Position numbers and translations under genes: made by a program
NCBI RefSeq assembly: GCF_036689865.1
Contig: NZ_JBAHUQ010000014.1
Location: forward strand, 85,069 to 149,068
Direction: 5' to 3'
Source: Magnetococcus sp. PR-3
Lineage (GTDB): Bacteria > Pseudomonadota > Magnetococcia > Magnetococcales > Magnetococcaceae
DNA: 64,000 nt
In this document: positions 35,557 to 44,360 of the stretch, piece by piece
Layout of the letters: every line of letters begins with the position of its first letter
Position numbering within the stretch: position 1 is the first letter of the stretch
Notes under the pieces: generated by a model
Told to the model about the DNA's origin: nothing
Databases searched by the model: none
The model's input: only the letters and a program-made list of their open reading frames with translations

Positions 35557-38534
35557 CCGTTGATGGGACACCGATTGAGGATGTGAAAGTCTGCACCGAG
35601 GGTGACCAGCTGCGCTGGCGTGGCATGGTGCCTATTCATCCGCTTGGTGGCCCAGAGCCGGTTGTTATTCTAATGCATGGCGATCAGCTACTGGCCATAC
35701 CAGAACGGTGCCCCCACCAAGGTAACAGCCTGCTGCATGCTCATGTCGATGAGGGTGGGTATATACGGTGTCAGCATCATGGTGAACGTTTTCCCCTGTT
35801 TGGCCAGGGTGGGTTGGCCCGTACGGTGACACGGGAACATGGTGCTTTTTATCTACAGTCACAGCGACCAGAACCAACGGATGCCAGCCTGGAAGAAGCC
35901 TCCTTACAGGAATTACAACAGGAACTGTCCGCGCTGCGACAAGCCAACTTAGCCCAGCAAAAAAAGATGCATGTTACCTTGGAGCAGATGGATGGCATGC
36001 TCCAAGAAGTAGAGCGGGGCAAGCAGAGCATTGAACAGCAGAGTTTGGATCTGCGACAACTCAAAGATCTGATGGGGCGGATTAATGATGCCCTTAATGA
36101 TGTGCTCTTGGTTACAGGGCCCCGTGGGCATATTCGTATGGCCAACCAGCAGGCTTTAAAAATATTGGGCTGTACTTTGGATGCTGTGGAGGGGTTAACC
36201 CTGGATCAGCTCTGTCAGGAGCAACAGATTAGGGATTTAAAAGAAAAACTTGCCATACCTGAGGGTAGTGTGCGCCCTGTGCTGTATGAGGCGATCTACC
36301 GCCATGCCGATTTTGAGGAGGAGATGTGTTTTGTGCAGCGCTCAGTTGAGGCGGCTGTAAGCCCACCTTTTTTGGTGCGGGGATCCATACTGTTTTCCGA
36401 CCAAGGTAAGGAAGAGGGGTTGATCCTGTTGGCCAGTGATATCAGTAATGTTAAACGTCGGGAGATGTTGCGCAGACAGCGGGATACAGAGCAGAACTTA
36501 GCCTTGGTTCAGGGCGCGCTAGATAACCTGGGGCAGGGGGTTGCTCTTTTTGATAAATCTCGCCAATTACAGCTTTGGAATACCCTTTTTACAGATTTGC
36601 TGGCTCTTCCCACCTCCTTATGCCGTAAGGGGGTGGCCTTTGATGCGTTGCTAGCTTGGTTGTGGCAAAGGCAGGGGAAAACGGCACAAGCAGGTGATCA
36701 CCCCTGGCGGAAAGAGGCAGAACGTTGGTTTGCTCAAGGGCATTGGCAAGGGGAGGTGACCTTGCTGGATGGGCGAATTTTAGCCCTAACCATACGTCCC
36801 ATGCCTGAAGGTGGTTTTAATTTGGTCTTGCGGGATATTACCAGCAAGCGGTTGCAGGAAGAAAAAATCCGCAAACTTTCCTATGCGGTAGAGCAGAGCC
36901 CGACAGAGATTGTGATTACCGATACAGAGGGCATCATCGATTATGTCAACCCCACCTTTTGTCACCATTCAGGCTATAGCTTGGAAGAGGCTGTGGGGAT
37001 GAAATCCTCCCTGGTACGCTCCGGTAAGATGTCAGAGGCGTTCTATGAAGATCTATGGAAAACCATTACTTCAGGTCAGAACTGGCATGGCGAGGTGCTA
37101 AATAAAACCAAAGATGGGCGGGAGTTATGGCAGTTAATGGCCATATCACCTATGCGTAATGAGCAAGGGGAGATTACCCACTATCTGGCCATTAAAGAAG
37201 ATATAACAGGCATTAAAAAAGCCGAACAGCGGTTGGCCCATATGGCCACGCACGACTCCTTAACCGGGTTGCCTAACCGTAGCTATTTCAATGAAAGATT
37301 GATCATGGTGCTCAATGAGTGTCGTGAGCAGCAGCAGCGGGCTTCCTTACTCTTTTTTGATCTGGACCACTTTAAAGATGTCAATGATACCCTGGGCCAT
37401 GATGTGGGGGATAAGCTTCTGCAGGCCGTTAGTCATCGTGTCTCGGACTGTCTACGCGAAGGGGACCTTGTGGCCCGCTTTGGGGGCGATGAATTTGCCA
37501 TTATTCAACGGAATCTATCGGCTCGACAAGATGCCGGTCATCTGGCCGAACGGGTTCAACATGCCTTAACACAGCCTTTTCGGGAAGATGGGGCGTTGAT
37601 TCATTCTGGGTGCAGTATAGGAATTGCCATGATTCCTGAGGATGGTGATCACCCAGATATCATCCTAAAAAATGCAGATATGGCCATGTACCGTAGTAAG
37701 GCCGCTAGGGATGGTCAGTATCGCTATTTTGATCAAAGCATTTCTGATGAAGTTCAGCAACGCAGAGCGTTGGAGTATGACCTTCGGCAAGCCCTTGAGC
37801 AGCATCAGTTCTCCCTGGTTTTTCAGCCTAAATTCACCTTGCTTACAGGTCAGGTCAGTGGCTTGGAAGCTTTGATCCGTTGGTATCACCCGGATAAAGG
37901 TTTTATCTCACCAGCAACCTTCATTCCTTTAGCTGAGCAGACAGGGTTAATTCTCCCCATCGGTCGCTGGGTGCTTGAACAGTGCTGTGAACAGCTTCAA
38001 CTCTGGAAAAAGGCGGGTTTTGTGCTTCCCCAGGTCTCCATTAATATCTCCGCCGTTCAGCTAAAACAGGAGCCGTTGACGCCACTATTAAAGGAGCTGT
38101 TGGATCGGTATGAACTGAGTGCAGATCTCATCGAGTTGGAAATAACCGAGACCGCTTTATTAGAGAACCTGCAACAGGGCAAAGCCCAATTGTTGGCGTT
38201 ACGGGCTGAGGGGTTAAGTATTGCACTGGATGATTTTGGCGTGGGGTATTCATCGCTCTCTTATCTGACGGCACTACCCATCGATAAAGTAAAAATTGAT
38301 AAGAGTTTTATTGATGATGTTGCGGTCGAGAATGAACATGCGGCGGTGTGTCAGGCCATTATTCAACTGTGTCATAACCTCGGTAAGCAAGTCGTGGCAG
38401 AGGGGGTTGAGGTGCCTGAACAGAGCCAGCTACTTAAGAAGTGGGGATGTCCTGAGGTGCAGGGTTACCTCTATGCCAAGCCTGAGCAGAGGGCTGCGGT
38501 TGAAGCGCGATTAAAGCGTGTTGGTGCGCTGTAA
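35547..38534 (+). CDS. Rieske [2Fe-2S]-PAS-GGDEF-EAL protein of the hydrogenase operon
   Basis: 995 residues from GTG 35547, with GGAG upstream. Domains: a Rieske domain (1-~108) with all four ligands, C55-x-H57 and C75-x-x-H78; a coiled coil (~113-175); PAS (~178-290); a PAS-like segment (~315-430); PAS (~445-560); GGDEF (~565-735) with RFGGDEFAII and an RxxD (REGD) inhibitory site; and EAL (~745-990) with LEALIRW, ELEITE, ALDDFGVGYSS, VAEGVE and QGY. Cyclase and phosphodiesterase sites look intact. No membrane helix is seen. Rieske-like Fe-S proteins accompany some group 2a hydrogenases as electron partners (from memory, mycobacterial Huc). Fusion to c-di-GMP enzymes suggests redox control of c-di-GMP by H2. 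Confidence 0.93.
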   Translation: MHVTVDGTPIEDVKVCTEGDQLRWRGMVPIHPLGGPEPVVILMHGDQLLAIPERCPHQGNSLLHAHVDEGGYIRCQHHGERFPLFGQGGLARTVTREHGAFYLQSQRPEPTDASLEEASLQELQQELSALRQANLAQQKKMHVTLEQMDGMLQEVERGKQSIEQQSLDLRQLKDLMGRINDALNDVLLVTGPRGHIRMANQQALKILGCTLDAVEGLTLDQLCQEQQIRDLKEKLAIPEGSVRPVLYEAIYRHADFEEEMCFVQRSVEAAVSPPFLVRGSILFSDQGKEEGLILLASDISNVKRREMLRRQRDTEQNLALVQGALDNLGQGVALFDKSRQLQLWNTLFTDLLALPTSLCRKGVAFDALLAWLWQRQGKTAQAGDHPWRKEAERWFAQGHWQGEVTLLDGRILALTIRPMPEGGFNLVLRDITSKRLQEEKIRKLSYAVEQSPTEIVITDTEGIIDYVNPTFCHHSGYSLEEAVGMKSSLVRSGKMSEAFYEDLWKTITSGQNWHGEVLNKTKDGRELWQLMAISPMRNEQGEITHYLAIKEDITGIKKAEQRLAHMATHDSLTGLPNRSYFNERLIMVLNECREQQQRASLLFFDLDHFKDVNDTLGHDVGDKLLQAVSHRVSDCLREGDLVARFGGDEFAIIQRNLSARQDAGHLAERVQHALTQPFREDGALIHSGCSIGIAMIPEDGDHPDIILKNADMAMYRSKAARDGQYRYFDQSISDEVQQRRALEYDLRQALEQHQFSLVFQPKFTLLTGQVSGLEALIRWYHPDKGFISPATFIPLAEQTGLILPIGRWVLEQCCEQLQLWKKAGFVLPQVSINISAVQLKQEPLTPLLKELLDRYELSADLIELEITETALLENLQQGKAQLLALRAEGLSIALDDFGVGYSSLSYLTALPIDKVKIDKSFIDDVAVENEHAAVCQAIIQLCHNLGKQVVAEGVEVPEQSQLLKKWGCPEVQGYLYAKPEQRAAVEARLKRVGAL

Positions 38535-38565
38535 CCACCTTTATGCTATGGCTGTGAGCTCTCTT

Positions 38566-38606
38566 AAAAAAGGGCCCCCTGACACGTGATCAGGGGGCCT
38601 TTTTTA
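38566..38606. terminator. Bidirectional Rho-independent terminator
   Basis: AAAAAAGGGCCCCCTGA pairs with TCAGGGGGCCTTTTTT, ending the hydrogenase operon and the convergent SUMF1-like gene. Confidence 0.95.
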
Positions 38607-38641
38607 TGCTTCATTCTTCAAGCCAGACACCCGTAAAAGGA

Positions 38642-40183
38642 TTAAGAATCTTCCTCATCCTTGGGAATAAAGCGTGCAAAGCGAATGCCCACACCCCCAC
38701 TGTTTTGCAGTTCTAAAGCATCAACCTTCGCTTGGTTTCGGCGGGCCGAACGGCAGGCTTTGGCGTTACTGCGGAAGCTCCCGCCACGGCGCACATGAAT
38801 ACCCTCGCGGGTTGGGTTGGCCGGGCCTGTAGGGTTGGTGACCGCGGTTGAGCTGTAGAGGGAGTAGTGATCTGAAACCCACTCCCAAACCAGCCCTAGC
38901 ATGTCATGAAATCCCCAAGGGTTGGGTTTTTTGGTGCCAACAGGTTGGATCTCACCTCCCGAATTGGTAACCATCCAGGTGTAATCTTCAAGCCGTTGTT
39001 TTTTATCTTTAGGGTCAAAGAAGCAACGCCACTGCGTACCCGCTCGGCAGGCAAACTCCCACTCCGCTTCTGTGGGAATACGCAGGCGTGAACCACCGCC
39101 ACCCAGCATGACCAGTTTGTCCATAAAGGTTTGGAGCTCTTCATAAACAATGGTGTCAGCCGGTAGTTGTGGTGGTTTTTCTTTATCACCAGGGGAGGCC
39201 GGGGTGCCTGCCATACGAGGGCCGCCTTCCATCACCATCTGCCACTGTGGCAAGGTGAGGGGGAATTTGCTTAACCAAAACCCATCCAGAGTAACTTGGT
39301 GGGTGGGGCCTTCATCTTTTTGGCGGCCAGGTTCGCTGTCAGGGCTGCCCATGATGAACTCTCCACCAGGTACCCAGATAAACTCCATCCCTGTGACCGG
39401 TTCAATCCAGTTTTCTTGGCGGACCAGCGTAGCAGCTTGAGCGGGGACAGCTTCATTACCCTCGGCCTTACTGCTACCCATGCCGAAGATGGGGTCATCG
39501 TCAAAGCTTGGTTCAGGTGGTGGGGGTGGGCTGTACTCTTGTAGAACCTGATCTAACTCTGCTCGGGATATGCCGGTCCAGCCCGCTTTTTTGATCAGAT
39601 GAATCATGGCTTGATCCATCTTGGGGTGGGGGGGCTTATCGCAAATGGCTTCTGCTTTGGGGATCAGCCCACGGAGCGCGTCCAATTTTTTGTTGGTCTG
39701 GCTCTGACGGTTTTTATTCAGCTTTTGTGCGGCGGCTCCTGTTGACTGTGCATCGCGCTGAAAAACCCCCTGCAGAAGGTTCATGGCATCGCCAACGCTC
39801 TCCGGTTTCAGTTCAAAGGCTTTGAACTGTGCGGGTTCAGCAGCCCCTTCGGCGCGATAAAAGCAGCGCCAAATACGACCATCTGTGAGCATATGGAAAG
39901 GGGCTTGGGGGTCTAGCGTCGGGCGAATGTTTTTATCCACACTGCCCTGCGGGTGAACTTCCACCGTGCATGAGGTCTGATTTTCTAATTTTAAAAGAAA
40001 ACCTGGGAACGGGTTGCCACTTCCATCGGTCTGAGGATGAACGCACTCCACCTCCATGGGGTTTTCCGTGGCCCAGCCCAAGCTTTTTAACAAGGGGCCG
40101 ACCAGGGAAAAATGGATTTGCGCCGGGTTTTTGAAAGCCCGTTTGGCTTGTAGTTTAAAAATATTGGTCAAAAGGTCTTTCAA
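38642..40183 (-). CDS. HsdR-N-like domain fused to SUMF1/formylglycine-enzyme-like domain
   Basis: 513 residues. Residues 1-~120 resemble the N-terminal nuclease domain of type I/IV restriction proteins (LVGPLLKSLGWATENPMEVE; FHMLTDGRIWRCFY), but the PD-(D/E)xK core is degraded (FLLKLENQTSCTVEVHP). Residues ~125-250 are a Lys/Gln-rich and Pro-rich linker. Residues ~265-505 are a SUMF1/EgtB-type domain (FIWVPGGEFIMGS; LRIPTEAEWEFACRAGT; GLVWEWVSDHY; VRRGGSF). The catalytic Cys pair of true FGE is not visible. No partner genes of a restriction or sulfatase system are adjacent. Function unknown. Confidence 0.8.
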   Translation of the reverse strand: MKDLLTNIFKLQAKRAFKNPAQIHFSLVGPLLKSLGWATENPMEVECVHPQTDGSGNPFPGFLLKLENQTSCTVEVHPQGSVDKNIRPTLDPQAPFHMLTDGRIWRCFYRAEGAAEPAQFKAFELKPESVGDAMNLLQGVFQRDAQSTGAAAQKLNKNRQSQTNKKLDALRGLIPKAEAICDKPPHPKMDQAMIHLIKKAGWTGISRAELDQVLQEYSPPPPPEPSFDDDPIFGMGSSKAEGNEAVPAQAATLVRQENWIEPVTGMEFIWVPGGEFIMGSPDSEPGRQKDEGPTHQVTLDGFWLSKFPLTLPQWQMVMEGGPRMAGTPASPGDKEKPPQLPADTIVYEELQTFMDKLVMLGGGGSRLRIPTEAEWEFACRAGTQWRCFFDPKDKKQRLEDYTWMVTNSGGEIQPVGTKKPNPWGFHDMLGLVWEWVSDHYSLYSSTAVTNPTGPANPTREGIHVRRGGSFRSNAKACRSARRNQAKVDALELQNSGGVGIRFARFIPKDEEDS

Positions 40184-40372
40184 GGTCTCTATCCGTCTAT
40201 TTAGGATCCTGTTTTGCCATTCTCCTGCAAACAGCCTACCATACCCATGGTCTGGGGGGGAGCGGTGACGATAAATAATTCTGGTTCAGTTTTGTGATAA
40301 TGCAAGATTGAACGCCTATGATGATGATTGCAGTAGCTGTTTAGGCGCTGCTCTGTATGAAGGATTTGGTTG

Positions 40373-41026
40373 ATGACTGAGCAAAATGGTGATGAGAATC
40401 GGGGCATCTTTAACATCCAAGTTGCCCGTGGCAAGGAGTTTGCCCAGGAAAAAGGGTTGGCGGAAGAGGCAGAAGAGGGTGGGCGTTCTCCCGAAGAAGA
40501 TTGGGCGATTAACGTCAATGCGGTGACTCAGCTCTCTAAGGCTGGTCAGTGGGAGCGAGTCTTTGACACCCTGGTTTACCTCTCTACCCGTGAGAGCAAC
40601 CCAAAAGTGCATGCAGCCATGGGGCAGCGTATCTGGGTAGCACTAAAGGCAGAGATCGATATTCTGGATGTCACCACCTCCCTCTCTGCCTTACAAACCA
40701 TGTTGGGCGAAAAGCATATTTTAGCGGGGCCTTTGGCTTCGTTGGCTAACTTAGTCTGCCAGAATAAAGGTTTAGAAGATCCAGAGCATCCTATTGCGGT
40801 CAATCAAGTTCAACAGATGTTTGAACTGGCTGCTAAAGAGGGGGCAGGTGTTGAAGGAGAAGAGGCCTTTAAAGCTTGGGTGGCGGACAATAAGTTGGAC
40901 CAGCCTGATCACTTTATCCCGTTTGTCATGGAGATGATCGAGCATATGGTGGGGCAGGATTGGTGGTTTAGCCGTGAGTCGCTACAGGAAGATCTAGACA
41001 ACTATCACGCACAAAAAGAGAGCTGA
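40373..41026 (+). CDS. Hypothetical helical protein
   Basis: 217 residues, not recognised. Acidic, mostly helical by eye, with TPR-like stretches (VTQLSKAGQWERVFDTLVYL; LASLANLVCQNKGLEDPEHP). It ends WWFSRESLQEDLDNYHAQ. It has no signal peptide or membrane helix. ATG 40373 has AGGA about 9 nt upstream (TTG 40370 is adjacent). It is a single-gene unit ending in a strong terminator, divergent from the SUMF1-like gene. A cytosolic scaffold is possible but unproven. Confidence 0.65.
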   Translation: MTEQNGDENRGIFNIQVARGKEFAQEKGLAEEAEEGGRSPEEDWAINVNAVTQLSKAGQWERVFDTLVYLSTRESNPKVHAAMGQRIWVALKAEIDILDVTTSLSALQTMLGEKHILAGPLASLANLVCQNKGLEDPEHPIAVNQVQQMFELAAKEGAGVEGEEAFKAWVADNKLDQPDHFIPFVMEMIEHMVGQDWWFSRESLQEDLDNYHAQKES

Positions 41027-41067
41027 TTAAGGCTTGATCATTCAGCAGTTTTTGTTAGTGTTTTAAC

Positions 41068-41107
41068 AAAAAAGAGGGAGGCATGGTTATGTCTCCCTCT
41101 TTTTTTG
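41068..41107. terminator. Bidirectional Rho-independent terminator
   Basis: AAAAAAGAGGGAG pairs with CTCCCTCTTTTTTT between convergent genes. Confidence 0.93.
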
Positions 41108-41125
41108 TGCGGCTACTTTGATGGC

Positions 41126-41389
41126 TTAACCGGGGGTGGAAGCCCACTGCTTACAGTAGCTGCGGTATTCTGTAATGGCTGTATCGACGATAAATCGTAC
41201 ACGATCTGGATTTTCAGGATCTGCGTAATTGTACCAAGCTTTGGTGCTCTCCTTGCCCGAGGGCAGGGTGTAGCTTAGCCCGGATTCAATATGGCGTGTC
41301 ACTTTCTCTGCCAAAAAACGGATACCAATTTCCATGTGGCGGCTTTGTGTGGTTAGCCACTCACTGAAGCTTAACAGTCTATTTTCCAA
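41126..41389 (-). CDS. Small hypothetical protein
   Basis: 87 residues, not recognised. It has an amphipathic helical N-terminal half (FSEWLTTQSRHMEIGIRFLA) and an aromatic middle (AWYNYADPENPDRVRFIVDT). TTG 41389 follows GGGGGAG at good spacing, supporting translation despite the rare start codon. It stands between the terminator at 41068-41107 and the inverted repeat at 41407-41428. Confidence 0.6.
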   Translation of the reverse strand: MENRLLSFSEWLTTQSRHMEIGIRFLAEKVTRHIESGLSYTLPSGKESTKAWYNYADPENPDRVRFIVDTAITEYRSYCKQWASTPG

Positions 41390-41406
41390 GGTTTTTCTCC
41401 CCCTAA

Positions 41407-41428
41407 AACCTCACAATATGGTGAGGTT
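41407..41428. promoter_or_regulatory. Inverted repeat between the small gene and prfC
   Basis: AACCTCAC-N6-GTGAGGTT is a perfect 8-bp dyad, 18 bp upstream of the small gene's TTG start. It is compatible with an operator or an mRNA hairpin; the owner is unknown. Confidence 0.35.
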
Positions 41429-41598
41429 GGACATTAAATTTCAAGATATCAGTAGTTGATAATGCAAGAAATAGGCCGTTGTTTGGGTTGAGGGGGGTGG
41501 TGTAAGCTTTTTTCTTATGTGCAGGTAGGATGATTGTGCTTAAGCAAGACAACGACTATGCTTGGCGGCTATCGAATAACTGAGTAAGGAGCTGTATC

Positions 41599-43200
41599 GT
41601 GTCCCATGCCCCTGGAGAGCTGGCGGAAATTATTGAAAGACGCCGCACTTTCGCCATTATTTCCCACCCGGATGCGGGTAAAACCACCCTGACAGAAAAG
41701 CTGTTGTTGTTTGGTGGTGCCATTCAGATGGCGGGTGCCGTTAAAGCCCGTGGTGAACAGCGCCGGGCGACCTCGGACTGGATGAAGGTGGAAAAAGAGC
41801 GGGGTATTTCGGTGACAGCTTCGGTGATGACCTTTGAGTATGGTCAGCACACCTTCAACTTGCTGGATACACCCGGACACGCGGATTTTAGTGAAGACAC
41901 CTACCGCACGCTAACCGCTGTTGACTCAGCCGTTATGGTGTTGGATGCCGCAAAGGGTATTGAAACACAGACGCGTAAGCTGTTTGAAGTGTGCCGTCTA
42001 CGAGATATCCCTATTACGACCTTTATTAACAAGCTAGACCGTGAGGGGCAGGACCCTTTTGCCTTGCTTGATGAGGTTGAACAAGCTTTGGCATTGGAGG
42101 TTACCCCGGCCAGTTGGCCCATTGGTATGGGGCGTAACTTTGTAGGGTGTTACGACCTATTCAACGATCAGTTGTTGTTTATGGAAAAAAGCCGTGATCG
42201 CGTGACCGAGACGGTACAGTGCCAGGGGTTGGATGATCCAAAGATTGATGAGTTGCTCTCAGAAGATCTGGCTGAAAAACTGCGGGAAGATGTGGAGATG
42301 GCCCGGGCGTTATGCCCTCCGTTTGATCTTAAAGCTTACCGAGAGGGCACTTTGACACCGGTCTACTTTGGCAGTGCGATCAATAATTTTGGTGTGCAGG
42401 AGCTTTTAGAGGGCATTGGTAAACACGCTCCTTCTCCCCGTACCCAAAAAGCCCAGGAACGGGATGTAGAGCCTGCGGAAGATAAGTTCAGTGGTTTTGT
42501 CTTCAAAATTCAGGCAAACATGGATCCCAAGCATCGGGATCGTATTGCATTTTTCCGTATCTGTTCGGGTAAGTTTGAGCGGGGCATGAAAGCCAAACAT
42601 GTACGTTCACAAAAAACCCTGAATTTGCATAATCCCGTACTGTTCCTGGCTCAAGACCGCGAACGGGCAGAGCAAGCTTATGCTGGCGATATCTTGGGCA
42701 TTCCCAACCATGGCAACCTACGTATTGGCGATACCCTGACCGAAGGGGAACTTATTCAGTACACAGGTATTCCAAGTTTTGCCCCTGAAATGCTGCGTAA
42801 GGTGCGACCGGATGATCCTATGAAGGCGAAGCATCTTGGTCGAACCTTGGTACAGCTGGGGGAGGAGGGGGCCGCACGTGTCTTTAAGGCCAACCTTGGT
42901 GGTGACTGGATTATCGGTGTCTTGGGGGCGTTGCAGTTTGAAGTGTTGGGGGACCGTATTCGAACAGAATACAGTATTCCCGTTCATTATGAGGCGACCC
43001 AGCTTCATACCGCACGCTGGGTTGAAGCAGATGATCATCGCATGCTCAAGCAGTTTGTTGATCGCCAGCAGGCAGATATGGCTGAAGATCATGATGGCGC
43101 TCCGGTTTTCCTGGCACGTAATGCTTGGCACCTGAATACCGCTCAAGAGAATTTTCCTGAGGTCCGGTTCTTAAAAACCAAAGAGCAGACCGTTGGTTAA
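41599..43200 (+). CDS. prfC: Peptide chain release factor 3
   Basis: 533 residues. GTPase motifs: G1 ISHPDAGKTTLTEKLL, switch I ERGISVTASVM, G3 DTPGHADFSEDTYRTL, G4 NKLDREGQDP. The RF3-specific C-terminal domain follows (DRQQADMAEDHDGAPVFLAR). RF3 recycles RF1/RF2 after peptide release. GTG 41599 has AAGGAG upstream. Confidence 0.97.
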   Translation: MSHAPGELAEIIERRRTFAIISHPDAGKTTLTEKLLLFGGAIQMAGAVKARGEQRRATSDWMKVEKERGISVTASVMTFEYGQHTFNLLDTPGHADFSEDTYRTLTAVDSAVMVLDAAKGIETQTRKLFEVCRLRDIPITTFINKLDREGQDPFALLDEVEQALALEVTPASWPIGMGRNFVGCYDLFNDQLLFMEKSRDRVTETVQCQGLDDPKIDELLSEDLAEKLREDVEMARALCPPFDLKAYREGTLTPVYFGSAINNFGVQELLEGIGKHAPSPRTQKAQERDVEPAEDKFSGFVFKIQANMDPKHRDRIAFFRICSGKFERGMKAKHVRSQKTLNLHNPVLFLAQDRERAEQAYAGDILGIPNHGNLRIGDTLTEGELIQYTGIPSFAPEMLRKVRPDDPMKAKHLGRTLVQLGEEGAARVFKANLGGDWIIGVLGALQFEVLGDRIRTEYSIPVHYEATQLHTARWVEADDHRMLKQFVDRQQADMAEDHDGAPVFLARNAWHLNTAQENFPEVRFLKTKEQTVG

Positions 43201-43293
43201 GCGTTAATCCGCCTAGCCTAGGTGGTTAAAGCTGGCTCTTTTAGGTGATGGGGTGCGCAAGATGTTTTTCTATCGAATTAAAAGGCGACCATT

Positions 43294-44247
43294 GTGAAAA
43301 AACGCACCCGTAAATTACCAGCCAGAGCACCGGCAACCCAGGATGAACCATTATCCCTGGTCGGTGTGCCTGACGTTCAAGTACCAGAGCCTGAGGAGGA
43401 GGTGGTCAAAAAACCAAGGCCGCCCTTTCAGTTGACGCTACTGCTAGCGCAACCTTGTGTGCCAACGGCAGCCATGATCACGCAGGCACTGCAGCAATCA
43501 TTACCCCCTCAGCTTTTTGAGCAGATCATGGAGGAAGGGGATGGTTCTGTCTCACTACGCTGTTTTGGGCGTCGCTACCAGATCCACGCTGTGGATCAGC
43601 CTATGGCGCAGGATCGTTTTACCGAAGCACTTTCCCATGCTACAGAAGATAAAGAGCTCTCCAGTTTGGTCGCACAGCACCAAGCCCATTGGGGTGTGCG
43701 GCAAGTGGGGGAGCTGAGTAATGATAGTTTGGGTGCCTCTATAACGGCTGCCGTTCAGTTAATGCACCTGTCTGCTTTTGTCGCAGGGGGGCTAAAAGAC
43801 CATGTGCAGGCCATGGGGGTCTATTGGGACTCCAGTGAAATGCTGGTGAGTTGGGCAGACTATCAAGATCAGGTGGATGATACCTTTGCCGCCATGGAAA
43901 AACAGGCGCAAGACGATGAAGAAGCCGCCAAACTGTTGCCCGATACCTTGTGGATAGGGCTTCATGTTGAAGATCGCCCTGAAGGGGGCTGGTGTCTGAG
44001 TAAGGGGTTAGAACTGTTTACTGGATACGAATGGGAGATGACCGTACCCCATTGGGACTATCAGCAAGTCGCGGCATTTATGATGTTGGCGGTGCGGTAT
44101 GTTTACCGTACGGGGCATGTCTTACGTAAAGGTGAGATGGTGGGACTGTCCGATGATATGGTGAAGTATTTCAGTATGCAGGCGTGCCCCCTAACGGATA
44201 CCGAGCAAGCTCTCCGTTTTGCCTTGGTGCCGACACCTGCGGGTTGA
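43294..44247 (+). CDS. DUF4261-type protein (first paralog)
   Basis: 317 residues. A Pro/Arg-rich N-terminal tail of ~45 residues precedes a domain shared with the next gene: QLTLLLAQPCVPTAAMITQA, VDQPMAQDRFTEAL, SEMLVSWADY, LWIGLHVEDRPEGGWCLSKG and LELFTGYEWEMTVPHWDY. The GGWC...LFTGYE block suits DUF4261. Biochemical role unknown; no signal or membrane helix. GTG 43294 follows AAGGCG. It may have arisen by tandem duplication with the paralog downstream. Confidence 0.75.
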   Translation: MKKRTRKLPARAPATQDEPLSLVGVPDVQVPEPEEEVVKKPRPPFQLTLLLAQPCVPTAAMITQALQQSLPPQLFEQIMEEGDGSVSLRCFGRRYQIHAVDQPMAQDRFTEALSHATEDKELSSLVAQHQAHWGVRQVGELSNDSLGASITAAVQLMHLSAFVAGGLKDHVQAMGVYWDSSEMLVSWADYQDQVDDTFAAMEKQAQDDEEAAKLLPDTLWIGLHVEDRPEGGWCLSKGLELFTGYEWEMTVPHWDYQQVAAFMMLAVRYVYRTGHVLRKGEMVGLSDDMVKYFSMQACPLTDTEQALRFALVPTPAG

Positions 44248-44285
44248 ACTGTTAAGTTAAGTATGTAAGGTTTTTGGCGCATTCG

Positions 44286-44320
44286 TAAAGAACGGCTCTG
44301 GGTAGGAGTCGTTCTTTTTC
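44286..44320 (+). terminator. Rho-independent terminator between paralogs
   Basis: AAAGAACG-GCTC pairs with GAGTCGTTCTTT, followed by TTTTC. It separates transcription of the two DUF4261 genes. Confidence 0.8.
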
Positions 44321-44360
44321 TATGTGCCTTTGATGCTCTCTTTGAATTTAGGTGAAAGTG

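Noticed and set aside
38642..40183. Active formylglycine-generating enzyme for sulfatases
   Set aside because: No sulfatase gene is nearby and the catalytic Cys pair of FGE is not visible.
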